Assembly (NCBI GenBank): GCA_003240795.1
Contig: QFNK01000001.1
Coordinates: 1 to 37,706 of the forward strand
Length of the DNA: 37,706 bases
Reading direction: 5' to 3'
Origin: Micavibrio aeruginosavorus
Lineage (GTDB): Bacteria; Pseudomonadota; Alphaproteobacteria; Micavibrionales; Micavibrionaceae
Made by a program: the position numbers and the translations under genes. Shown here piece by piece: positions 1-7,213 of the stretch (within the stretch, counting starts at the first letter, position 1; each line of letters opens with the position of its first letter). The notes under the pieces were generated by a model. It did no database searches, was not told where the DNA came from, and saw only the letters and a list, made by a program, of their open reading frames with translations.

Positions 1-162
1 GCTGTAGGCTGCGCTGCCATCTTGGTGGAAGCCGCAATATTCGCCCGGAAAGGCGTTCAGGAACGCCTCAAGCCGTGATTTTTCCAGCGCAAGGCGGTCC
101 GCACCCGTCAGGGGTGCGAGCAAGGTGCCGAAGAAGGAAGATGGTTGACGGGCGGGTTTCAT
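1..162 (-). CDS. Probable PAS-domain sensor protein, N-terminal 54 residues only
   Basis: The open frame begins at an ATG and runs off the left edge, so only 54 residues are visible and the C-terminus is missing. After a basic start (MKPARQ) comes a helical stretch and then FPGEYCGFHQDGSAAYS. This resembles the start of a PAS-like domain in alphaproteobacterial sensor histidine kinases, where a phrase about an ageing or empty cavity is followed by DG and a short strand. That resemblance is remembered family knowledge, not a search result. Kinase motifs, if present, lie outside the window. The gene is on the same strand as the next one inward. Confidence 0.5.
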   Translation of the reverse strand, partial: MKPARQPSSFFGTLLAPLTGADRLALEKSRLEAFLNAFPGEYCGFHQDGSAAYS

Positions 163-185
163 AATTTCTGGTTAATTTTACGGGT

Positions 186-225
186 ACGCCGCAAAGAAGG
201 AAACAGAAAAATGAAACTGCGGCGT
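186..225. repeat. Inverted repeat after the first hypothetical gene
   Basis: ACGCCGCA at 186-193 is perfectly matched by TGCGGCGT at 218-225, with 24 bases between them. It lies directly at the stop codon of the minus-strand gene at 225-635. The loop is long and no clean U-tract follows, so it is not a textbook intrinsic terminator. It may still form an mRNA 3' stem. Confidence 0.4.
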
Positions 226-635
226 CAGGAAATAACGAGGGCGAAGCGCGATTGCATGCGCGGCGCATTTTCCGTGATGAAACGGGCGAATTCGCGCCTG
301 TCGTCATCATTTCCCAATTGATGTATGTGATTGCCGACCATCTCCAGAGTTTCCTGGGTGGTATTCCATGGCGTGTTCGCATGCGATTTGTAATCGCCAT
401 ACAGGCCGTTGAATTTTGCCATGGTAAGACCCGGCATGATCGCCTGCATGTCGGCATCGGTGCATTCCGTCCAATGGCGTCCCTGCAGAACCTGATTGCG
501 CGCCGTGTTGAGTGTTACGGACGTGGCCGCCTCGTCCTTGCGAAGAAAGCTTCGCAATGCATCGAGGTAGCTGCTTTGGGCATCCGACATGGATGCGGGA
601 TTGCTTTCGGCGGTTTGCCTGAAGATTTTTTGCAT
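225..635 (-). CDS. Hypothetical protein, 136 aa
   Basis: I do not recognise this protein. It is soluble, polar and mostly helical, without a signal peptide or membrane segment. A stretch near the middle (GRHWTECTDADMQAIMPGL) is followed by NHIHQLGNDDDRREFARFI. The start is set at the ATG at 635 because GAAGG stands seven bases upstream. A GTG two codons earlier lies on top of that ribosome binding site and is less likely. The gene is divergent from the 754 gene, and the two share a 118-base promoter region. The opposite-strand reading of the same stretch is Arg/His/Val-rich and looks like a shadow. Confidence 0.65.
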   Translation of the reverse strand: MQKIFRQTAESNPASMSDAQSSYLDALRSFLRKDEAATSVTLNTARNQVLQGRHWTECTDADMQAIMPGLTMAKFNGLYGDYKSHANTPWNTTQETLEMVGNHIHQLGNDDDRREFARFITENAPRMQSRFALVIS

Positions 636-658
636 TTTCACACCTTCTTTTGGTTGTG

Positions 659-687
659 CAGTAACAGTCTGACTTAACTTATGTCAA
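659..687 (-). promoter_or_regulatory. Candidate promoter for the 225-635 gene
   Basis: On the minus strand a consensus TTGACA (682-687) is followed about 16-17 bases later by a weak -10 (GTTACT or TTACTG). It ends some 25 bases before the start codon. The -35 is perfect and the -10 poor, so this call is moderate. Confidence 0.4.
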
Positions 688-695
688 TAAATTTG

Positions 696-728
696 TTGTT
701 TTTGGTACGGTCAGAGCCTATAAGGCTC
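696..728 (+). promoter_or_regulatory. Candidate promoter with palindromic -10 region for the 754 gene
   Basis: TTGTTT (696-701), a 17-base spacer and TATAAG (719-724) make a good sigma-70-like promoter about 30 bases before the start codon. The -10 sits inside a perfect inverted repeat, GAGCCT-ATA-AGGCTC (714-728). That is a good position for a repressor operator, although the repeat could also arise by chance. Confidence 0.5.
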
Positions 729-753
729 AAAATCAGATAAGGAGAAGTGCCCA

Positions 754-1200
754 ATGTCCCTGTCCCAAATCTTTGTCCAGCCATTCTACGAAGGCGCAGA
801 CGACCGCCTTACCGCGTGCCTGAACCGCATGGCTGCCCTTGTACCCGTTCAGGAAACGCAGGCCGTCAGCCCCAGCGCAGTGAGCAGCGCCGCCGCCGCT
901 GCCGATGGTATAGGCACGAACAAAGCATTCCGCGAACTGGCGTCCAGCATTTCCTCTATGGTGCATCTCGATGGAAATCAGAATATCTGCGCGAAACCGG
1001 ATATTCAGAACAAGCTGTTCAATGCGTTTGAAGCCTTCAATGCGGCGATTGTGAATGATCAGACGGTTTCCCTGACGGATGCGGGCAAGCAGCATTTTGC
1101 GGATTGCAAACGCTCCCGCGAGGTTTATGCCGGCATGCTGCATGGCGGTCTGGGTGCCACGACTTATCAGGTCAACTGGCCGGCCATGAAAATCGCGTAA
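754..1200 (+). CDS. Hypothetical protein, 148 aa
   Basis: I do not recognise the family. The start is firm: AAGGAGAAG (739-747) lies six bases before the ATG, and a promoter lies just upstream. The product is soluble, with an Ala-rich low-complexity stretch at about residues 42-50 and several helices. It has no signal peptide. It is monocistronic, lying between its own promoter and a strong terminator at 1205-1228. Both it and the neighbouring 225-635 product are small, helical and of unknown function, but I see no clear sequence similarity between them. Confidence 0.75.
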   Translation: MSLSQIFVQPFYEGADDRLTACLNRMAALVPVQETQAVSPSAVSSAAAAADGIGTNKAFRELASSISSMVHLDGNQNICAKPDIQNKLFNAFEAFNAAIVNDQTVSLTDAGKQHFADCKRSREVYAGMLHGGLGATTYQVNWPAMKIA

Positions 1201-1204
1201 ATAA

Positions 1205-1228
1205 AAAACCCGCCGGATGGCGGGTTTT
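1205..1228. terminator. Bidirectional intrinsic terminator
   Basis: A ten-base-pair stem, AAAACCCGCC / GGCGGGTTTT, closes a GGAT loop. The T-run follows on the plus strand, and the leading A-run gives U's on the minus strand. It can therefore end both the 754-1200 gene and ahcY, which converge here. Confidence 0.9.
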
Positions 1229-1248
1229 CTTTTGATCCTTGCAATCGT

Positions 1249-2562
1249 TTAGTAGCGGTAGGCGTCCGATTTGAACGGGCCTTGCTGTTCCACGCCGATA
1301 TAATCGGCCTGTGCTTTGGACAGTTTCGTCAGTTTCGCGCCGAGCTTTTCGAGGTGCAGCATGGCCACTTTCTCGTCCAGGTGTTTCGGCAGAACATAGA
1401 CCTTGTTTTCGTACTTGTCGGCATTGTTCCAGAGTTCGATCTGCGCCAGCGTCTGGTTCGTGAAGGAAGACGACATCACGAAAGACGGGTGGCCCGTCGC
1501 GCAGCCGAGGTTCACAAGACGGCCTTCGGCCAGCAGGATGATACGCTTGCCGTCCGGGAATTCGATCTCGTCAACCTGCGGCTTGATGTTGTGCCATTTC
1601 ATGTTGCGAAGGCCTTCGACCTGAATTTCGTTGTCGAAGTGACCGATGTTGCAGACGATCGCACGGTCTTTCATGGCGCGCATGTGGTCAACCGTGATGA
1701 TGTCGATGTTGCCCGTCGTCGTAACGAAGATGTCGGCGCGCGGTGCGGCTTCTTCCATCGTGACGACTTCATAGCCTTCCATGCAGGCCTGAAGCGCGCA
1801 GATCGGGTCGATTTCCGTGACCAGAACGCGGACGCCCTGGGACGCCAGAGATTCCGCGGAGCCTTTGCCCACGTCACCGAAACCGGCAACAACGGCAACC
1901 TTACCGGCCAGCATGACGTCCGTCGCGCGGCGGATACCGTCCACGAGGGATTCGCGGCAGCCGTATTTGTTGTCGAATTTGGATTTCGTCACGGAGTCGT
2001 TGACGTTGATGGCAGGAACGGCGAGCGTGCCTTTTTTCGCCATTTCATAGAGGCGGAGAACACCCGTCGTCGTTTCTTCGGAGATGCCCTTCACATCCTT
2101 CATCAGGTCCGGATAGTCCTTGTGCATGATGGAGGTCAGGTCGCCGCCGTCATCGAGGATCATGTTGGCCGTCCAGCCGTTCGGGCCCTTGATCGTCTGG
2201 TGAATGCACCATTCGGCTTCCTCGTTCGTCTGGCCTTTCCAGGCGAATACCGCGCAGGTGCCTTTTGCGGCGATAGCAGCCGCGGCGTGATCCTGCGTCG
2301 AGAAAATGTTGCAAGAAGACCAGCGCACTGTCGCGCCCAGAGCTTCGAGCGTTTCGATCAGGACGGCCGTCTGGATCGTCATGTGAAGGCAGCCCGCAAT
2401 GCGCGCGCCTTTCAGCGGCTGGGACGCGCCGTATTCCTTGCGCAGAGCCATCAGGCCCGGCATTTCGGTTTCTGCGATGTCGATTTCCTTGCGGCCCCAT
2501 TCGGCGAGGGAAATGTCTTTGACCTTGTAGTCGTTTTCGACGGTTTTCGGCTGGGCTGTCAT
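1249..2562 (-). CDS. ahcY: Adenosylhomocysteinase (S-adenosylhomocysteine hydrolase)
   Basis: The enzyme reversibly splits S-adenosylhomocysteine into adenosine and homocysteine, removing the product that inhibits SAM-dependent methyltransferases. It acts as a cytoplasmic NAD-bound oligomer. Visible hallmarks are GCLHMTIQTAVLIETL and SCNIFSTQDHAAAAIA near the N-terminus, NMILDDGGD, SEETTTGV, the NAD-binding GFGDVGKGSAESL, and the C-terminal KSDAYRY. At 437 residues it lacks the roughly 40-residue insertion after DDGGD that many proteobacterial enzymes carry, and so resembles the shorter eukaryote-like form. GAGGAG stands six bases before the ATG. ahcY commonly closes the chvG-hprK-PTS locus in alphaproteobacteria, and rapZ and a chvG fragment lie nearby here. 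Confidence 0.97.
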   Translation of the reverse strand: MTAQPKTVENDYKVKDISLAEWGRKEIDIAETEMPGLMALRKEYGASQPLKGARIAGCLHMTIQTAVLIETLEALGATVRWSSCNIFSTQDHAAAAIAAKGTCAVFAWKGQTNEEAEWCIHQTIKGPNGWTANMILDDGGDLTSIMHKDYPDLMKDVKGISEETTTGVLRLYEMAKKGTLAVPAINVNDSVTKSKFDNKYGCRESLVDGIRRATDVMLAGKVAVVAGFGDVGKGSAESLASQGVRVLVTEIDPICALQACMEGYEVVTMEEAAPRADIFVTTTGNIDIITVDHMRAMKDRAIVCNIGHFDNEIQVEGLRNMKWHNIKPQVDEIEFPDGKRIILLAEGRLVNLGCATGHPSFVMSSSFTNQTLAQIELWNNADKYENKVYVLPKHLDEKVAMLHLEKLGAKLTKLSKAQADYIGVEQQGPFKSDAYRY

Positions 2563-2651
2563 GTTTGCTCCTCATCTTGAGAGAATGTTAAGAATTCCGT
2601 GCCAAGACTTAGTGGGATAGACCCTAAAAAGCAAGCGACAAAGACATCCGC

Positions 2652-3143
2652 ATGAAGACATCAGATTTCAATGAAAAGGCAGGCCCGGCAAGGTATGGAA
2701 GCCTGCCCAGCCCCGTCCATCCGCATGGTTTCCAGATCCTCCTGAAAGACCAGAATGGCCGCGATGTGCCGGTTGGCGAGTATATCGTTCTGAATACAAA
2801 GGAAGATCCGGCGATCTCCGCCCGCAAGGTGTCAAACCTTGTGTCCGTTCTGGGCGGCCGGGACGATGCCGTTCCCCTTGGCGCGGATGTTGAGGCAAGG
2901 ACGCTGTATCAGGTCGTCAGCGAGAAGGACGATAAAGGATTTGCGAATATCATTTTCTATGAGCTGGGGTTTGAGGGCGTTTCTTCGGAAAACGCGCTCT
3001 TGAAAATCAAATCCGCGGGCAGCGATGTCCGCGCATATTGTGAAGGATTTGCGGAGGCATGCAGCGCGTTCCCGTTGAAGAGGGCGGTTGCACCTGTGCA
3101 GGTATCGACGACGGTGCCGGAAGGACCGTCGCGCCAGATTTAA
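2652..3143 (+). CDS. Hypothetical protein, 163 aa
   Basis: This is an unrecognised soluble protein. The open frame has codon use like its neighbours, with mostly G or C in third positions, which supports it being real. It carries LLKDQNGRDVPVGEYIVLNT early on, possibly a beta-rich segment, and a C-terminal stretch rich in Pro and Val. No signal peptide or membrane segment is seen. The ribosome binding site is weak, so the start is uncertain. It is divergent from ahcY and convergent with rapZ. It occupies the place where PTS genes (EIIA and HPr) stand in related alphaproteobacterial loci, but shows no resemblance to them. Confidence 0.6.
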   Translation: MKTSDFNEKAGPARYGSLPSPVHPHGFQILLKDQNGRDVPVGEYIVLNTKEDPAISARKVSNLVSVLGGRDDAVPLGADVEARTLYQVVSEKDDKGFANIIFYELGFEGVSSENALLKIKSAGSDVRAYCEGFAEACSAFPLKRAVAPVQVSTTVPEGPSRQI

Positions 3144-3156
3144 CGGATTGGCGCAA

Positions 3157-4005
3157 TCAGAACCGATTTATATCCCTGTGCTCGATCGAGACAGGGATAT
3201 TTTTTTGCTGCAGCCACGCGCCGATTTCTTCTGCAACAAAAACGGAGCGGTGCTTGCCGCCCGTGCAGCCGAGGGCGATCGTCAGATAGCTTTTCCCCTC
3301 TTCGCCGTACAGGGGAAGCAGGGGTTCGATCATCGTTTTAAAATTGTTCAGGAACGGCGCGAGCGCGGCATCTTTGGCGATGTAATCCTGCACTGGCTTG
3401 TCCCGGCCTGTCTGGGGACGGAGGGTTTCATCCCAATGCGGGTTTTTCAGGAAGCGCACATCCATAACCATGTCCGCCTCACGCGGAAGGCCGTTTTTAA
3501 ATCCGAAAGACAGGATCGTAACGGAAACCTTGTTCTCCGCCGCGCCGCCGCACAATCCGGCAAGGACGCGGCGTAGGTCGTGAATGGAAAGCTCAGTTGT
3601 ATCGATGATGGAATCCGCAATGCCGCGCAGGTCGTAAAGCAGCGCCAGCTCCCGTTTGATGCCCGCGCTGACGGGGCGGTCGACGGCGAGGGGATGTTTG
3701 CGCCGCGTTTCGGAGAAGCGTTTTTGCAGCACGGCCTCATCACAGGTGATCATGAACAGGCGGGATTGAAGCGATTTTACCTTGGCGATGATCGCCTGCG
3801 GATCAAAACCGCGGGTACGGGTGTCGATGCCGATGGCGATAGGTTTGGCCTGATCCGTCGTTCCTTCTAGCAGCGCGTCCAGCAGGGTCAGGGGGAAATT
3901 GTCGAAAACCTCATAGCCGAGGTCTTCGAGCACCTTGAGCGCGGAGGACATTCCGGCGCCTGACAGGCCTGTGATGAAGAGGGGAGGATTGATCGGCTGA
4001 CTCAT
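3157..4005 (-). CDS. rapZ: RapZ/YvcJ family nucleotide-binding RNase adapter
   Basis: In enterobacteria RapZ binds small RNAs and guides RNase E to them, controlling amino-sugar synthesis. The role in alphaproteobacteria is less clear. The 282-residue length is normal. The N-terminal P-loop reads GLSGAGMSSALK (residues 13-24), followed by LEDLGYEVFDNFPL. The family's C-terminal RNA-binding signature is present as IALGCTGGKHRSVFVAEEI. The Walker A lysine is replaced by methionine (ATG codon, M19), which may weaken nucleotide binding. The gene sits between ahcY and a chvG fragment, the usual alphaproteobacterial neighbourhood, but hprK and the PTS genes are absent. No strong ribosome binding site is visible. 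Confidence 0.93.
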   Translation of the reverse strand: MSQPINPPLFITGLSGAGMSSALKVLEDLGYEVFDNFPLTLLDALLEGTTDQAKPIAIGIDTRTRGFDPQAIIAKVKSLQSRLFMITCDEAVLQKRFSETRRKHPLAVDRPVSAGIKRELALLYDLRGIADSIIDTTELSIHDLRRVLAGLCGGAAENKVSVTILSFGFKNGLPREADMVMDVRFLKNPHWDETLRPQTGRDKPVQDYIAKDAALAPFLNNFKTMIEPLLPLYGEEGKSYLTIALGCTGGKHRSVFVAEEIGAWLQQKNIPVSIEHRDINRF

Positions 4006-4092
4006 GAAAATTGATTTTAAGCGTTTTCAAAGACCTTGCATTAAAATTCTGTGTCACAGCTTCGCGGCTGGCGAGAAGTGCGAGAGAGTTCT

Positions 4093-4776
4093 TTATGCCT
4101 TATTCAGAACGACGTTGAAGCGTGCGCCGATGATGTCGCCCGCGGCGTTGCGGAGGTTTTCCGCCCAGATCTGGCCGCCATGGGCTTCGACGATCTGTTT
4201 GGAGATGGAGAGGCCGAGGCCGGAGTGGTTGCCGTAATTTTCATGCGGCCGTTCGGTGTAGAAGCGTTCGAAAATCGTGTTCAGCTTGTTCTCCGGAATG
4301 CCGGGGCCTTCGTCTTCCACGGTGATGACGATGCGCTCGCCCTGAATTGCGGCACGAACGGTGACGCGGCCATCATCGGGAGAGAAGGACAGGGCATTCG
4401 TTATGAGGTTGCCGAAAACCTGTGAGAGGCGGTCGCGGCTGCCTTTGACGAAAATGCCTTCGCCTTCGGGCAGGTTCAGGACAATCTTGCTGTCTTCTGC
4501 CTCGTCATTGTCATTGCCGCGCTTGAGCGGTGCCTTATAAGCGTCGCGCAGGCCGTAGAGCAGGACTGAAAGATCGACCGTGCTCATTTCCTCGCGGCTC
4601 AATTCCGCATCGATACGGGACGCGCTGGAGATGTCGGAGATCAGGCGGTCCAGCCGCTGGACGTCGTGCTGGATGATATCGAGCAGTTTTTTGCGGTTGT
4701 TTTCGTCCGTGATGCGAGCGGCGGTTTCCACCGCGCTGCGCAGGGAGGTTAGCGGGTTTTTGATTTCATGCGCCAC
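4093..4776 (-). pseudogene. ChvG-type sensor histidine kinase, C-terminal kinase part only
   Basis: The visible 227 residues form a complete HisKA-HATPase core: the H-box HEIKNPLTSLRSAVE, QHDVQRLDRLISDISSASR, the N-box NLITNALSFSP, EDEGPGIP, IFERFYTERP and SGLGLSISKQIVEAHGG. These match the acid-sensing ChvG/ExoS kinases of alphaproteobacteria. Those proteins are usually more than 500 residues, with a periplasmic sensor, two membrane segments and HAMP. All of that is missing. The similarity ends at about GADVAHE, where a plus-strand coding frame begins. The only start is a GTG with no ribosome binding site. It is therefore a truncated remnant or an assembly junction. If translated, it would be a soluble kinase domain without an input. 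Confidence 0.8.
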
Positions 4777-5091
4777 ATCCGCACCGTATCGACGAAGAAA
4801 CTGGAAACGCGCATTTTGTCCGCGATCCAGTTCACGGCGGATATGCTCGACATGAACGAAGCGTATGTTTCAAAAACGCTTGCCGATATGGGCCTGCGTG
4901 CGCCGCGCCGCGCGTTTCCGGAAGCTTACCTTAGCCATGTATCGGAAGCACTGACCCGTGCGAACTGGGAAGTGGGCGGGCCGAGCGCTTCGACCATCGA
5001 TATGAAACGCTTCTGGGACGATATCGGTGATATTGAACCAGCACCGCGCAAGGATGTCAGCCGTCAGGACACATCCGTCGGATTATCCTGA
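4768..5091 (+). CDS. 3' part of an unrecognised gene, possible helix-turn-helix
   Basis: From about 4790 to the stop, codon use is typical of this genome, and the product (107 residues from the first ATG) looks real. Residues around ADMLDMNEAYVSKTLADMGL resemble a helix-turn-helix. There is no usable ribosome binding site. The first few codons lie inside the opposing chvG frame, so the original 5' end seems to be missing. Both this gene and chvG appear cut at the same point. It could instead be an intact small gene with an unclear start. The function is unknown. Confidence 0.5.
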   Translation: MRHIRTVSTKKLETRILSAIQFTADMLDMNEAYVSKTLADMGLRAPRRAFPEAYLSHVSEALTRANWEVGGPSASTIDMKRFWDDIGDIEPAPRKDVSRQDTSVGLS

Positions 5092-5100
5092 CGCATTGCG

Positions 5101-7104
5101 TTAGTCGTTGAACTGCCATTGATGGCGGCCCATCGGCGTGACTTCGTTGCCTTGCGGTTGCTGTTGCTCTTGTTCCGGCTGGGGCGTTGTGAGCGGGTTT
5201 TGCTCTTGTTCAGATCCGATCAGGCGGCCGAGAAGGTCATCGAAGCTGAATTCATTCGAGACATCGCGAATGTTGTAATAACTTTTCGCCGGTTTGCCTG
5301 ATGCCGTCGTCATGATGTCGCGCCAGACGCTTGCGGGGATCATACCGCCTGTGACCCGTTTCATCGGGGAGTTGTCATCGTTTCCAACCCATACCGCGCC
5401 CGCATATTGATTGGTGAAACCGATGAACCACGCGTCGCGTGATTCCTGTGACGTTCCGGTTTTTCCGGCGGCGGTGTAGGGGCCCTGTGCCGCGCGTCCG
5501 GTTCCGTATTGAACCACGTTCTGCATCATGCCGGTCAATTGATAGACGTAGCCGCGGGCAATGACCTGGCGTGCGGTCACGTCTTTGGGGCGTTCGTAAA
5601 TGGTTGTGCCTTGCGCGTTCTTTATATTGATGATCGCGAACGGTTCAACCGCGACACCGCCGCGCCCCAGCGTAGCATAGGCTGTGGTCATTTCGATCAT
5701 CGGTACGCCGTTGCTGCCCAATGCCAGGGAAAGGTTCGGCTCCAGCATCGCGGTGATGCCGAGGCGGCGGGCGAGGGAGATGACGTTGCTTGCGCCCACA
5801 TCCTGCATCAACTGCACGGACACGGTGTTCAGCGAGCGGGTCAGCGCTTCGGTCAATGTGACCTCGCCGAAATATTCCCCGCCGTAGTTTTTCGGTGTGT
5901 AGCCGTTGATCGTGATGGGCGAATCCATGATCGTCGAATTCGGGTTCCAGCCATGTTCGAGGGCGGCCAGATAAACGATCGGCTTGAACGATGAACCGGG
6001 TGAGCGGAGCGCGTGGGTCACGCGGTTATATTCGCTCAAATCATAATCGCGGCCGCCGACCATCGCGACGACGGCGCCGTCCAGCGCCATGATCATCGCG
6101 GCGCCTTGCGTGACCTTGTATTGTTCACCGTAGGTTTGAAGCGCGTTGGTGATGGAAGATTCGGCCCGTGCCTGAATGTCCTTGTCGAGCGTTGTCTCTA
6201 CGATGATGTCTTCTTCGGGAATGCCGATGGCGCCTTCGATCTGGCTTACGACGTAATCGGTGAAGTAGCGGATCGTGTCACCGCTGGACGGTTTGCGCGG
6301 CGGGGCGGGCGGCAGTTTATCAAGCTTTTTAAATTCCGCATCCTTCAGGTATCCGGCGTCATGCATCGCGGCCAAGACCACGCGCGTTCTTTGCGCCGAC
6401 AGGCTCGGGTTCGAGGACGGCGAATAGCGCGAAGGGGCCTTCAAAAGGCCTGCGAGTGTCGCGGCCTCACGGATCGTCAGTTCTTTTGCGGATTTGTTGA
6501 AGTATACGCGTGATGCGGCGTCGATGCCGTATGCGCCGGCGCCCAGATAGACGCGGTTCAAATACGCGCTCAGGATTTCATCCTTGGTCAGTTTCGTTTC
6601 GAGCCACAGGGCGAGCATCGCTTCCTGAACCTTGCGTTTGAGCGTGCGGTCGCGGGAGAGGAACAGGTTTTTGGCGAGCTGCTGCGTGATGGTCGATCCG
6701 CCCTGCGCGTAGGTGCCCTTTACGATGTTCACGGCGAAGGCGCGCGCTATGCCGATTGGGTCGATGCCGAAATGGTAATAAAAACGTCTGTCTTCGATGG
6801 CGAGGATCGCTTCGGGAACGTGTGGGGGCAATTCCTTTACCGATACCGTGTCGCCCTTGATATCGCCGTAGCGGTCTATGATGGTGCCGTCATTCGCCTT
6901 GATCGTGATGGTCGGGCGGCGTTCGAAGATCATCTGCTCCGTAATGTCGGGCAGTTCGCGCGCGAACCAGGCGAGCGTCAGGCCGATCAGCAGCGCGCCC
7001 CAGAGGGCGCAGACGAATGCCCATTTGATGCCTGTCTTCATGAATGCGCCCATGCCGCCTTCATCCTTTGCGTTCGATCTTCTGTTGTTTGCTTTTTTGG
7101 CCAT
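5101..7104 (-). CDS. Class A penicillin-binding protein (transglycosylase/transpeptidase)
   Basis: This bifunctional enzyme polymerises lipid II and cross-links peptidoglycan at the outer face of the inner membrane. After a basic cytoplasmic tail comes one membrane anchor (about residues 27-48). The glycosyltransferase domain follows, with the catalytic Glu in AIEDRRFYYHFG (E104), then GGSTITQQLAKNLFLS and KVQEAMLALWLE. The transpeptidase domain has SPGSSFKP (Ser371, Lys374), SLN (424-426) and KTGT (548-551). The tail is Gln/Pro/Glu-rich. At 667 residues it is short for PBP1A and seems to lack the OB-fold insertion. It resembles the PBP1A/PbpC-like group without allowing a firm symbol. It is probably transcribed alone, 109 bases below mgtE. 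Confidence 0.95.
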   Translation of the reverse strand: MAKKANNRRSNAKDEGGMGAFMKTGIKWAFVCALWGALLIGLTLAWFARELPDITEQMIFERRPTITIKANDGTIIDRYGDIKGDTVSVKELPPHVPEAILAIEDRRFYYHFGIDPIGIARAFAVNIVKGTYAQGGSTITQQLAKNLFLSRDRTLKRKVQEAMLALWLETKLTKDEILSAYLNRVYLGAGAYGIDAASRVYFNKSAKELTIREAATLAGLLKAPSRYSPSSNPSLSAQRTRVVLAAMHDAGYLKDAEFKKLDKLPPAPPRKPSSGDTIRYFTDYVVSQIEGAIGIPEEDIIVETTLDKDIQARAESSITNALQTYGEQYKVTQGAAMIMALDGAVVAMVGGRDYDLSEYNRVTHALRSPGSSFKPIVYLAALEHGWNPNSTIMDSPITINGYTPKNYGGEYFGEVTLTEALTRSLNTVSVQLMQDVGASNVISLARRLGITAMLEPNLSLALGSNGVPMIEMTTAYATLGRGGVAVEPFAIINIKNAQGTTIYERPKDVTARQVIARGYVYQLTGMMQNVVQYGTGRAAQGPYTAAGKTGTSQESRDAWFIGFTNQYAGAVWVGNDDNSPMKRVTGGMIPASVWRDIMTTASGKPAKSYYNIRDVSNEFSFDDLLGRLIGSEQEQNPLTTPQPEQEQQQPQGNEVTPMGRHQWQFND

Positions 7105-7213
7105 GGGCTTTTATGTACGGAAAATGGTGAAATCATGACGATTTCGTCGAGGTTTAGCGGAAAAAGGCTAGTTTCTCAACGGTTTTCGCCGCGAAGGGCA
7201 AGGTTGTGCCCCG

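Noticed and set aside
1282..2580. Long open frame of 432 codons opposite ahcY
   Set aside because: It is rich in Arg, His, Val and Phe and mirrors the codon bias of ahcY. ahcY is unmistakable, so this is a shadow.
2563..2651. Possible SAH riboswitch or sigma-54 promoter above ahcY
   Set aside because: The 89-base gap is too short and lacks the conserved SAH-riboswitch core. A TGGCACG stretch looks like a -24 element, but the matching -12 GC is absent.
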